NCBI GenBank assembly: GCA_964390565.1
Contig: CAYMII010000011.1
Coordinates: forward strand, 1-64,000
Reading direction: 5' to 3'
Source: UBA8529 sp964390565
GTDB taxonomy: Bacteria > Bacteroidota > Bacteroidia > Bacteroidales > Tenuifilaceae
DNA length: 64,000 nt
A program made the position numbers and the translations under genes. Below, in pieces: positions 35,943 to 43,299 of this stretch (its first letter is position 1; each line of letters begins with the position of its first letter). Below the pieces are notes generated by a model that saw nothing but the letters and a program-made list of their open reading frames with translations, did not search any database and was not told the DNA's origin.

Positions 35943-36323
35943 TTAGTTTGATGCCCCAAAAACCATTCCTGATATCATTGGGACAAGCCATATAATCCAA
36001 ACTATGATGCTGAATCGATGAAAGTTAACTATCATCTTTTCGTTCTTTTTCACCAAAACAACAATTGCCCATATAGCGTGGAACAGCATCAGAAGGATTG
36101 CTACATTACCAGTAATTCCATGAAATGTTAACTTGAAAAGTGACCCAGAAAGAAGGCTCATGGCAGTTGTACCAATTGTATCGCAGATTAAGCCTGAAAC
36201 AAAAAAATAGGTGTGCCACCATTTTAGCCTTCGCTGAATTCTTTCAGCCCAAACTCCTATTGTATACAAAATACAGGCTAAATTGATAAATACAATAGCA
36301 TAAACTAACGTTGTTGAGTACAT
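35943..36323 (-). CDS. Small four-helix membrane protein (TIGR03987/HsmA-like)
   Basis: 126 residues with four hydrophobic segments (about 5-24, 38-58, 67-92, 101-122). GVWAERIQRRLKWWHTYFFVSGLICDTIGT and FHRFSIIVWIIWLVPMISGM agree with the small TIGR03987 family as I remember it; histidines 37, 68, 82 and 102 lie near the membrane borders and could bind heme or metal, which is speculative. Single gene, convergent with pntB. Confidence 0.7.
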   Translation of the reverse strand: MYSTTLVYAIVFINLACILYTIGVWAERIQRRLKWWHTYFFVSGLICDTIGTTAMSLLSGSLFKLTFHGITGNVAILLMLFHAIWAIVVLVKKNEKMIVNFHRFSIIVWIIWLVPMISGMVFGASN

Positions 36324-36434
36324 AATCTGAGTGTAATAAAAATTAAATAAGAACGCGAAATGTAGTAAAAAGTAAAACTACTTTATGGCCGGGATAGAAA
36401 AATATTGAAGCATTCCTTTATACCTTCAAACAAA

Positions 36435-36460
36435 AAAAGCCACTAAAATAAGTGGCTTTT
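36435..36460. terminator. Terminator after the T9SS-sorted TSP3-repeat gene
   Basis: AAAAGCCACT-AAAATA-AGTGGCTTTT, a 10-bp stem 72 bp downstream of the minus-strand gene ending at 36533. Its stem is nearly identical to the terminator at 35892. Confidence 0.8.
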
Positions 36461-36532
36461 CCCTTGTTTATTAAGTCAGTTTATGAATTAAACTCTTTTG
36501 AAAAAAATGAATGCAAAAAAATTGAGAATTCC

Positions 36533-37267
36533 TTATTTCTTTAAAATAACTTTTCTAATGATTAACTTATCCTTTATGTTTGCTTTTATTATATAAACAC
36601 CATCATTCAGGTTCTTTAGGTTGATCTTATTCCTATTAATAGTATAATCACTCATGACCCTTCCGTCCATATCTAATATTTCAATTTTACCTATTATTAA
36701 ATCTTGATTAATTAATATAAAATCCTTTGTTGGATTTGGGAAAAAAACTATTCCAGAATTTTTTTCTATTGTTTCAATATCATTTGCAGCAGTTACAGTA
36801 AGAGTAATTGAGTTGCTAGTTTTTATATTTCCTGCAGGACATGTAACATCACCAGTCAGTTCGCAAGAAATAATATCGCCATTATTTAAACCATTATCTG
36901 AATAAGTTGAACTATTAGTACCTATATTATTCCCGTTCTTTTTCCATTGGTAAATTGGATTACTTCCACCAGCATCAATTACAGAAGAAAAGTTAACCAA
37001 GGTTCCCGGGTCTATTGCTCCCGAGGGATTTGCACTAATTATTATTGCAGGTACATGTTGGCCTTGTGGGTTTGAATTTGTTGGTTCACAATCGCAAACA
37101 TTTCCGATTCCATCACCATCGGTATCTTCTTGCGCAGGGTTGTAAGTATATCTACAATTATCTGAATTATCTGGAACTCCATCTAAGTCTACGTCTTGAG
37201 CATTAGCGTTAAAACTAATGGCTAAACAAAAGAAAACACAAGTTGCAAAAATCTTACTTAAATTCAT
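36533..37267 (-). CDS. Type IX-secreted protein with thrombospondin type 3 repeats
   Basis: 244 residues. Signal peptide to about residue 23 (FNANAQ); residues 24-60 contain calcium-binding TSP3 repeats (DVDLDGVPDNSDNC, DTDGDGIGNVCDC); residues about 70-155 form an Ig-like domain with paired cysteines; the last 75 residues are a type A T9SS sorting domain (FFPNPTKDFILI, GKIEILDMDGRVM, LNDGVYIIKANIKDKLIIRKVILKK). It would be exported and attached to the cell surface or released. Direct proof that the organism uses type IX secretion. Confidence 0.93.
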   Translation of the reverse strand: MNLSKIFATCVFFCLAISFNANAQDVDLDGVPDNSDNCRYTYNPAQEDTDGDGIGNVCDCEPTNSNPQGQHVPAIIISANPSGAIDPGTLVNFSSVIDAGGSNPIYQWKKNGNNIGTNSSTYSDNGLNNGDIISCELTGDVTCPAGNIKTSNSITLTVTAANDIETIEKNSGIVFFPNPTKDFILINQDLIIGKIEILDMDGRVMSDYTINRNKINLKNLNDGVYIIKANIKDKLIIRKVILKK

Positions 37268-37491
37268 ATTGTTTGAGTTTAGTGAATAGTATTATGATTT
37301 TCAGATCTTTATTTGATTAAAAACCTAAGTTAAAGGTAAACAAAAATACCTGTTCATTCGCCTTAATTCAATAGTTTTTTAAAAAGGAGTGGTTCGTGAA
37401 GGAGTTATCGGATAGGATTCTGAAATCCTAAAAAACATCAACCTGATAATAAAATACTATTATAAGTATTACTGGACTATTCGCAACGCTC
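37268..37491. other. Intergenic stretch upstream of the T9SS gene
   Basis: AT-rich with no gene, tRNA or clear promoter pair. It ends at 37492, where the tRNA-derived fragment starts. Expected to contain the promoter of the minus-strand T9SS gene, which I cannot place. Confidence 0.4.
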
Positions 37492-37553
37492 GGTTACTCC
37501 CTCCGGTCGTGAGCTCTCCGGCATTTGCTGGATCGTTTCGAACCAGTGAACCC
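37492..37553 (-). pseudogene. tRNA T-arm fragment with the 30-nt insert element
   Basis: The plus strand shows a 30-nt motif beginning GGTTACTCCCTCCGGTCGTG (37492-37521), 15 nt of spacer, then TTCGAACCAGTGAACCC (37537-37553), the T loop, T stem and variable loop of a tRNA-Val. The same 30-nt motif with two mismatches is inserted in the T loop of the tRNA-like sequence at 37733-37896. The rest of the tRNA is absent. Confidence 0.75.
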
Positions 37554-37563
37554 TTTAATAAAA

Positions 37564-37589
37564 AAAGACCATCGGCTGGGATGATCTTT
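37564..37589 (-). terminator. Terminator of tRNA-Val
   Basis: On the minus strand AAAGATCATC, a 6-nt loop and GATGGTCTTT form a 10-bp stem with one G-T pair, followed by T residues. It lies 9 bp after the tRNA 3' end. Confidence 0.8.
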
Positions 37590-37597
37590 CTTCTTTG

Positions 37598-37672
37598 TGT
37601 GCCTTACTGGATTCGAACCAGTGACCCCTACCCTGTCAAGGTAATGCTCTAAACCAACTGAGCTAAAGGCAC
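37598..37672 (-). tRNA. tRNA-Val (anticodon GAC)
   Basis: 75 nt with all stems intact: acceptor GTGCCTT/AAGGCAC, D stem GCTC/GAGC, anticodon stem TTACC/GGTAG with loop TTGACAG, T stem ACTGG/CCAGT with loop TTCGAAT, discriminator A. Anticodon GAC reads GUC/GUU. CCA is not encoded. It sits 60 nt downstream of the expanded tRNA-like copy and is the intact version. Confidence 0.93.
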
Positions 37673-37732
37673 CTTTAGATAAAACTGTTAATATGTGAAT
37701 TCAAGTAAAAATAAAACCTTTTTTAAAAAACA

Positions 37733-37896
37733 AGTGCTTTACTGGGTTACTCCCTTCGGTCGTGAACTCTCCGGATTAAGCCGGATTCAGTTCGAACCAG
37801 TGACCCATACTCCGGCAGTTGCCGGACTTGTCCGGTTTCGACGGATAATGCTCTAAACCCTGCCTACCGGCAGGCAGGCAGCTGAGCTAAAGGCAC
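37733..37896 (-). pseudogene. tRNA-Val-like sequence with inserts in all three arms
   Basis: In gene sense it begins GTGCCTTTAGCTCAG and ends CCAGTAAAGCAC, so acceptor (one mismatch), D stem GCTC/GAGC, GGGTC variable loop and T stem ACTGG/CCAGT match the intact tRNA-Val at 37598. A 22-nt palindromic GC-rich insert replaces TT in the D loop (37860-37881); the anticodon stem-loop (17 nt) is replaced by about 42 nt holding CCGGAC-AA-GTCCGG and CCGGCA-AC-TGCCGG (about 37807-37848); and 45 nt replaces the last T-loop base (about 37746-37790), including the 30-nt motif shared with 37492. The GAC anticodon is lost, so it cannot be an ordinary tRNA-Val. Whether it is transcribed or functional is unknown. 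Confidence 0.8.
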
Positions 37897-37905
37897 TTTT
37901 GTAAA

Positions 37906-37938
37906 ATAAGCCACCTACGTGCGCTGTAAGTGGCTTAT
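37906..37938 (-). terminator. Terminator of the CAT-anticodon tRNA
   Basis: ATAAGCCAC/GTGGCTTAT outer stem (9 bp) with an inner TAC/GTA, followed on the minus strand by TTATTTTAC. It separates the intact tRNA upstream from the tRNA-like copy downstream. Confidence 0.75.
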
Positions 37939-37943
37939 CGTTG

Positions 37944-38017
37944 TGGGCCCAGTTGGTATCGAACCAACGACCCTCTGATTATGAGTCAGATGCTCTAACC
38001 GACTGAGCTATGGGCCC
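37944..38017 (-). tRNA. tRNA with anticodon CAT (Met or lysidine-type Ile)
   Basis: 74 nt: acceptor GGGCCCA/TGGGCCC, D stem GCTC/GAGC, anticodon stem TCTGA/TCAGA with loop CTCATAA, T stem GTTGG/CCAAC with loop TTCGATA, discriminator A. Anticodon CAT alone cannot tell elongator Met from Ile2 (C34 changed to lysidine). The GGGCC..ATAGCTCAG start resembles tRNA-Ile of Bacteroidota as I remember it, so Ile2 is plausible. It is not initiator Met: the C-A mismatch at 1-72 is missing. Confidence 0.93.
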
Positions 38018-38099
38018 TAAAAAAACCGCAAAGGGCTTTTTAATTGGACTGCAATATTACATATTTGTACCCGAAATTTCAACAGCTGATATCGTTTTT

Positions 38100-38756
38100 A
38101 TGAAAAAAATCATATTTAAGCCTTATAGGCACTTGAATATAAAGAATATTATTTTCGATTTGGGTGGTGTAATAATCAATATTGACTACCATCTTACTAT
38201 CGATGCGTTCAAAAAAATTGGTTTCGACGACTTTGATAGTGTTTTCTCACAAGCGCAACAATTAGGGGTATTCGATCTGCTCGATAAAGGATTAGTTTCG
38301 CACGAAGATTTTCGCAGTTATATAAGAAATATTTCAGGTAAACCGTTAACGAACAATCAAATAGATGGAGCATGGAATGCCATGCTACTTGATTTTCCTA
38401 TTAAAAGATTAAAACTTTTAGAAAGCATCAAACAGCAGTATCGAACATTCCTGCTTAGCAATACAAATCAGATACATTGCGATGTTTACACTAAAGATTT
38501 GCAAAACACCTACGGTGTTAAAGACCTCTCTCACTTTTTCGAAAAGGTTTACCTATCGCACGAGATACACATGCGAAAACCCGATAGCGAAGCGTTTATG
38601 CTAATCCTTAACGAGAACAATCTAAAGCCAGAAGAGACCCTTTTCATCGACGATACCGAACAGCATATAGAGGGAGCCAAAAAAGTTGGAATTATTACAC
38701 ATTATCTAAGACTTAAAGATGGAGAGGCAATAGAGAATCTTTTTGAGGTTGAATAG
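38100..38756 (+). CDS. HAD-family phosphatase (YihX-like)
   Basis: 218 residues from the ATG at 38100; a longer frame from 38010 would run through the tRNA. Motif 1 is IIFDLGGVIINIDY (nucleophile aspartate in DLGGV), motif 2 LLSNTN, motif 3 lysine in MRKPDSEAF and motif 4 TLFIDDTEQHIEGA. The cap region lies between motifs 1 and 2. This is the layout of subfamily IA sugar-phosphate phosphatases such as YihX. Cytoplasmic; substrate not predictable. Convergent with the methyltransferase gene, 5 bp apart. Confidence 0.9.
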   Translation: MKKIIFKPYRHLNIKNIIFDLGGVIINIDYHLTIDAFKKIGFDDFDSVFSQAQQLGVFDLLDKGLVSHEDFRSYIRNISGKPLTNNQIDGAWNAMLLDFPIKRLKLLESIKQQYRTFLLSNTNQIHCDVYTKDLQNTYGVKDLSHFFEKVYLSHEIHMRKPDSEAFMLILNENNLKPEETLFIDDTEQHIEGAKKVGIITHYLRLKDGEAIENLFEVE

Positions 38757-38761
38757 TGGTT

Positions 38762-39862
38762 TTAGCATCTCTCAATAAGTGCCAAGCACTCCACATGTAT
38801 GGTTTGAGGGAAGAAATCGTATGGAGTTAATCTTTTGACAGCATATCCATTTTGGGCTAACACGGCTAGGTTTTTTGATAGCGTCCCAGCGCTACATGAA
38901 AGGTAAGCAATCTTATTTGGTTTGCCTTCGTTAACTATCCAATCTAATACTTCTTGCTCAATCCCTGTACGTGGAGGATTAACGTAAAGGAAAACATCTT
39001 TCCCTATTGCTCTTTGCTCGTTTGTCCATTTTCGAATTTGAGGAACTCTTTGCCTGCATGCCCCTCTAAAAATTGTTGCATTTGGAACATTCAGTTTTGC
39101 GCATTCAACCGCTTCACCACCAACCTCAACACCCAAAACACTTGCGCCTTGAGTATCCCAACGACACATTGATGTTCCTGTTCCGCAGTAAAGGTCAACA
39201 ACAGCATCATTGTGGGTTAAGTTGAAAAAGTTGCATGTCTCGTCGAGCGATTGGTTATATAGCGATGGAATTAACTGCTGAAAAGCACCCGGGCCATAGA
39301 GCAATCCGTTTGAATCGAAGGAGCGTTTTTCGCCAAAAAGTAAATCCCAATGCGTTTTTTCATAAAGCCTTCGCCCTGCCGATGGGTTGTAGTGAACCCA
39401 GAATCCCTTAACACCTAAAGCGTCTAAATTTTGCTTAATCTCATCCGTTAGCCAAGCACAACTCTGTGGCTTATTAGATTTTACAACCAGCGTAACCTGC
39501 GCCGATGCTTGAACATAGAAGGCAAGAGAAAATACCGAAAATGGTGGTAGAACTCTTCTTAAAATATTAAGAATTTCATTAACCTTAGGTTTATGAAGAG
39601 GACATCCAGGTATATCAATAAGTTCATCACGAACCATCATCCCAAAATGCCATCCATTCATATCCCACTCTGCATTAAGAGAAGTCTTATGACGATAGCC
39701 CCATCGTTGGGAATCAGAAATTGAAACAACAGTAGAGAGCACATCAATCCAAGGAGAGAGTTGACTTGCCAAAAAGTTATACTTCTGAGCCAAACTCTCT
39801 TCAATGTTCCACTCCCTGTGCTTGCATCCAGGGCATCTCACTATGCATCCATTTGGAATCAT
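38762..39862 (-). CDS. RumA/TrmA-like RNA uracil-5 methyltransferase, short form
   Basis: 366 residues. The C-terminal half is a SAM-dependent fold with VVDLYCGTGTSMCRW, the NPPRTG motif, catalytic cysteine in YLSCSAGTLSKNL and FFPQTIHVECLALIER, all diagnostic for m5U methyltransferases. The N-terminus carries CIVRCPGCKH (cysteines 6, 10, 13) and IPGCPLH near residue 90, matching the four-cysteine [4Fe-4S] site of RumA. The TRAM domain normally ahead of the cysteines is missing, and the protein starts almost at the cluster motif. The target (23S rRNA or tRNA) cannot be told. Confidence 0.87.
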   Translation of the reverse strand: MIPNGCIVRCPGCKHREWNIEESLAQKYNFLASQLSPWIDVLSTVVSISDSQRWGYRHKTSLNAEWDMNGWHFGMMVRDELIDIPGCPLHKPKVNEILNILRRVLPPFSVFSLAFYVQASAQVTLVVKSNKPQSCAWLTDEIKQNLDALGVKGFWVHYNPSAGRRLYEKTHWDLLFGEKRSFDSNGLLYGPGAFQQLIPSLYNQSLDETCNFFNLTHNDAVVDLYCGTGTSMCRWDTQGASVLGVEVGGEAVECAKLNVPNATIFRGACRQRVPQIRKWTNEQRAIGKDVFLYVNPPRTGIEQEVLDWIVNEGKPNKIAYLSCSAGTLSKNLAVLAQNGYAVKRLTPYDFFPQTIHVECLALIERC

Positions 39863-39980
39863 CTAATTTCGTTTATCAAAAAAAACATTACAAAAATATC
39901 ATTTAAAGCAAACTACATAATCAATTAAGAGATTGTTCGTTAAATTTGTGTCGCTAAACCATTAATTATTCCAAATTTTC

Positions 39981-40814
39981 ATGAAATCGTTTATATCAAT
40001 TGCCGTATTTCTCTCTTTTTCTTTAATAGTTTTCGCTCAACCAACCATCGATGCTTATCTGGCAAATAGTAAATTCATTTCAAAAGGAGGCGCCATTGAG
40101 AGTACTGAGGACACCTTTGAGCTCGTTTTAAAAGATATCCCCCCTAAGCCATTTAAGGTAATTATCAAATACGATAACGAAGGATATTTAGCCTCCGAAA
40201 CTCGCTTCAACAACTTGAATGCAAAGCAAAGTGAAACTACCTGGACATACAATGCGAACAAAAAGTTAACCAGAAAAACTCAAACCTATTTTGTGAACAT
40301 GATTGGTTGGAAGTCTGATGAAGTTATCCTAAAATACAATGATACTACAGGATATCTCTCTGAAATTCAATACTTCAAAAACAAAGTTGTTCAGTCTATT
40401 AGTAAAGTCTTTTGCGATAAGTTCGGTCTTCCTTATGAGGCGAGGGTATTAGATGAGAAAGGTGCTTATGAAGGAATTGAGCGCATAAGTTATTCGCCTA
40501 ATGCAAATATTATTAGGGTAATGATACTACAAGCATCTGGCAAGTATGCAGGTTTAAACATTTATCCAATTGATTATTCAAAACCATTTCAATCTGGAAC
40601 AATCCAAAAACAATACTATCCCAACGGTGATGTTATGCTCGAATCGCTCGATTATCAAACTAAAACCGATCAGGGTTACTTTTACGAATATCAATATGAT
40701 GGGAATGGGAATTGGGTAGAGAAAGATACATATCAGGTGACCATTGGCAAGAACGATAAAATAAAGGATAAAAAGCTCGAGCATAAGATTCTACGAAAAA
40801 TCAAGTACTACTAG
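39981..40814 (+). CDS. Secreted YD-repeat-like protein
   Basis: 277 residues with a signal peptide ending IVFAQ (residue 20). The body contains pieces of the YD/RHS pattern (IIKYDNEGYLASETRFN, VILKYNDTTGYLSEIQYF, YEYQYDGNGNWVEKDTYQV), a beta-strand repeat found in many exported Bacteroidota proteins. No sorting domain, no lipobox. A TAAATTTG box at 39941-39948 may be the -7 element. Followed 8 bp later by a GNAT gene. Function unknown. Confidence 0.75.
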   Translation: MKSFISIAVFLSFSLIVFAQPTIDAYLANSKFISKGGAIESTEDTFELVLKDIPPKPFKVIIKYDNEGYLASETRFNNLNAKQSETTWTYNANKKLTRKTQTYFVNMIGWKSDEVILKYNDTTGYLSEIQYFKNKVVQSISKVFCDKFGLPYEARVLDEKGAYEGIERISYSPNANIIRVMILQASGKYAGLNIYPIDYSKPFQSGTIQKQYYPNGDVMLESLDYQTKTDQGYFYEYQYDGNGNWVEKDTYQVTIGKNDKIKDKKLEHKILRKIKYY

Positions 40815-40822
40815 TAGAAATA

Positions 40823-41332
40823 ATGGATAATTTAACACTGCGTCCATTTCAACTTTCAGATTATAAATCGATAGCTGCACATGCAAACAATCGACTTATA
40901 TGGGAAAACCTAAGGGATAGATTTCCTTATCCATACTCCGAGGAAGATGCTAAGCAGTTTATTCATCTAGTTACTACCTACTCGCCCTCCACTGAGTTTG
41001 CAATTGATTTTAATGGCGAAGCCATTGGAGCTGCAGGAATCATTCTAAAAGCTGATGTTTACGAGGGCAATGGTGAAATCGGGTATTGGATAGGTCAAGA
41101 TTACTGGGGAAAAGGCATAGGGACAAACGTTGTTGCTGAACTTCTACGAATTGCTTTCGAAGAGTTGAAATTATATAGGGTTTATGCCGAAGTATTCGAT
41201 AAAAACCCTGCCTCGGCTCGCGTGCTTGAGAAGAATAGTTTAATTAAAGAAGCAACACTGAAAAGTGCAATCATTAAGGATGGGTTTCGCCAAAACCTTA
41301 ACATTTATTCCATTATAAATCCAAAACTATAA
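40823..41332 (+). CDS. GNAT-family acetyltransferase (RimJ/SpeG-like)
   Basis: 169 residues, one GNAT domain: LTLRPFQLSDYKSIAAHANN at the start, IGYWIGQDYWGKGIGTNVVAELL as the acetyl-CoA-binding motif A, and YRVYAEVFDKNPASARVLEKN as motif B. This is the Acetyltransf_3 (RimJ/RimL-like) group, which acetylates protein N-termini or small amines. Substrate unknown. 8 bp after the secreted protein gene, probably one transcript. Confidence 0.9.
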   Translation: MDNLTLRPFQLSDYKSIAAHANNRLIWENLRDRFPYPYSEEDAKQFIHLVTTYSPSTEFAIDFNGEAIGAAGIILKADVYEGNGEIGYWIGQDYWGKGIGTNVVAELLRIAFEELKLYRVYAEVFDKNPASARVLEKNSLIKEATLKSAIIKDGFRQNLNIYSIINPKL

Positions 41333-41366
41333 TTGTGATGCTGTGACACAATTAAGGAGATTTATC

Positions 41367-42032
41367 TTACTCCTCCTTTAGTCCATGAATTGAGCGATTG
41401 AGAAAATCAACCAAAGGCTTCATGGTTTTATAAACCTCCAAAGTATTCTTTAGCAAATCTTTATCAGCAATATCTTTATTGCTAAGACTGTGGAAAGGGG
41501 TAATATGTTTGAATTTTAGGAACTCTGCTGCAGGTGAATCCTTGTCGAAACCATTGGGAACGCGTTTTAACTTTTCATCCTCAAAGAACTGAAATGTTTT
41601 AGCAAACTTTTTCTCGTTTACGATGGCCAAAAAATCATCGGAGTAAATATCAATATCCTCGCGAATGCGCTTCATTACATCCGAAGGAGCCATGTAAATC
41701 CCCCCTGATGCAAACGAAGCCCCATCCTCTAGATGAAAGTAGTAACCTGCAAAGGGACTTTTCCTTCCGCCTTTAGCAATATAGGCTCCAAAATTACTCT
41801 TGAATGGCGCTTTATCGTGCGAAAATCGTACATCGCGGTAAATTCTAAAGATGCAATCTTTTGGCTCTACCGAGCCAATTGAATCATCAAACTCTTTAAT
41901 TCCTGCAATGAGTAAACCGACATAAGATTTGAAATCGTCAGAAGATTTCTGATACCAAGCCTTATTGGCGTTAAACCAGTCGCGATCGTTATTAGATTTT
42001 AGCGCTGTTAGGAATTCTAATGCCTCTTTCAT
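41367..42032 (-). CDS. DUF2461 protein
   Basis: 221 residues from the ATG at 42032 (MKEALEFLTALKSNNDRDWF); an in-frame ATG at 42071 adds 13 residues that do not fit the family. The start FLxxLxxNNxRDWFxxNK, the middle IFRIYRDVRFSHDKAPFKSN and GGYF-type segment FAGYYFHLEDGASFASGGIY are hallmarks of DUF2461 (TIGR02453), a widespread cytoplasmic family of unknown function. Confidence 0.9.
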   Translation of the reverse strand: MKEALEFLTALKSNNDRDWFNANKAWYQKSSDDFKSYVGLLIAGIKEFDDSIGSVEPKDCIFRIYRDVRFSHDKAPFKSNFGAYIAKGGRKSPFAGYYFHLEDGASFASGGIYMAPSDVMKRIREDIDIYSDDFLAIVNEKKFAKTFQFFEDEKLKRVPNGFDKDSPAAEFLKFKHITPFHSLSNKDIADKDLLKNTLEVYKTMKPLVDFLNRSIHGLKEE

Positions 42033-42243
42033 CTCGTTTTTCTTCAAAATTAATCTATAAATACATTTCAAAAACGGTTTTGGTTAATAATAGTTTTAGT
42101 GATCCAAATCATTTCAATAAAAAGTTACGTCAAATCTAAGTTCTACCTATCTTTGTATCTATTTTCATTTTAATTGATTATTGCGAGTAAACTATTCAAT
42201 GCTGCAAGTATCAAATCAAAACTTTATCAAATCAATTCAAACT

Positions 42244-43293
42244 ATGCGCCGATTAATATATATCCTATTACTTGCCTCTGTAGGCATTACAATCTTTTCG
42301 TGTGGAAAAAAGCAAGAGGCTGATCAGGGGAAAGGTCAACGAACAAGGAATCAACTAGCCGTTGATGCTGTAATTGCAAAGCCATCCGTATTGGAGAACC
42401 AAATAAGCGTATCGGGTGCAATTCTTGCTTTCGAGGAGGTTGCTTTGATGAGTGAAATGTCAGGAAGAGTTGTTCAAATTAATCTTCCAGAAGGTAGTTT
42501 TGTGAAAAAAGGGACGCTTCTTGTTCAGATTTACAACGATGATCTACAGGCCAACCTTAAGAAAACTCAAGCACAATTAGAGAATCAGCAAAAAATACTC
42601 GAAAGACAAACAGAACTCCTAAAGGTTAACGGCGTTAGCCAAAATGATTTCGATCAAACAAATCTTTTGGTAAATACGCTAAAAGCAGATATTGAAGCGC
42701 AGCAGAGTATTATAAGAAAAACACAAGTTTTAGCACCTTTTGATGGTGTGATTGGACTAAAAAATATTAGCGTTGGAGCAATGGTAAATACATCAACATT
42801 GCTTACAACAATCAGAATGGAGGATAAGCTAAAGCTCGATTTCAGCGTTCCAGAGAAATATAGCAGCCAAATTAAGCCGGGTCTTAAAGTTTTATTCTCG
42901 ACTTACGGCAAGGACACGCTTTACAATGCAACTGTAATTGCGACCGAAGGCGGTATTGAAGCCAGCACAAGAAACATTAGAGTTAGGGCTATAATTAATA
43001 GCAAATCCGACGATTTAGTTCCTGGTGGGTTCACAAATGTTAAACTTACCCTTGGCGATAATAAAAATGCTATCCTTATTCCAACTCAAGCAATAATCCC
43101 TCAAGAACGAAATAAAAGCGTGATCGTGGCAAAAAAAGGCAAGGTTCATTTTGTTCAGGTAACTACAGGTGTTAGAAAAGAATCTATGGTTGAAATTACT
43201 TCAGGAATTAGTATTGGTGATACTGTTGTTACAAACGGAATACTTTTCCTTAAAGAGGGTGCTAAACTTTCGTATTCAAATATTAAAAAATAA
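42244..43293 (+). CDS. RND efflux periplasmic adaptor (membrane fusion lipoprotein)
   Basis: 349 residues from the ATG at 42244 (MRRLIYILLLASVGITIFSC), giving a lipobox IFSC with cysteine 20; the frame from TTG at 42181 is less likely. Then a lipoyl domain split by a coiled-coil hairpin (about residues 65-165), a barrel (FSVPEKYSSQIKPGLKVLF) and a membrane-proximal end (VVTNGILFLKEGAKL). It links the inner-membrane pump to the TolC-like channel. A TATCTTTG box at 42148-42155 may be its -7 element. First gene of a three-gene operon. Confidence 0.93.
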   Translation: MRRLIYILLLASVGITIFSCGKKQEADQGKGQRTRNQLAVDAVIAKPSVLENQISVSGAILAFEEVALMSEMSGRVVQINLPEGSFVKKGTLLVQIYNDDLQANLKKTQAQLENQQKILERQTELLKVNGVSQNDFDQTNLLVNTLKADIEAQQSIIRKTQVLAPFDGVIGLKNISVGAMVNTSTLLTTIRMEDKLKLDFSVPEKYSSQIKPGLKVLFSTYGKDTLYNATVIATEGGIEASTRNIRVRAIINSKSDDLVPGGFTNVKLTLGDNKNAILIPTQAIIPQERNKSVIVAKKGKVHFVQVTTGVRKESMVEITSGISIGDTVVTNGILFLKEGAKLSYSNIKK

Positions 43294-43299
43294 GAACCT

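Noticed and set aside
37492..37896. Insertion sequence or transposon remnant
   Set aside because: No transposase frame, terminal inverted repeats or target duplications; a tRNA-derived repeat explains it better.
38010..38099. Upstream start of the HAD phosphatase
   Set aside because: It would run through the 5' end of the tRNA at 37944-38017.
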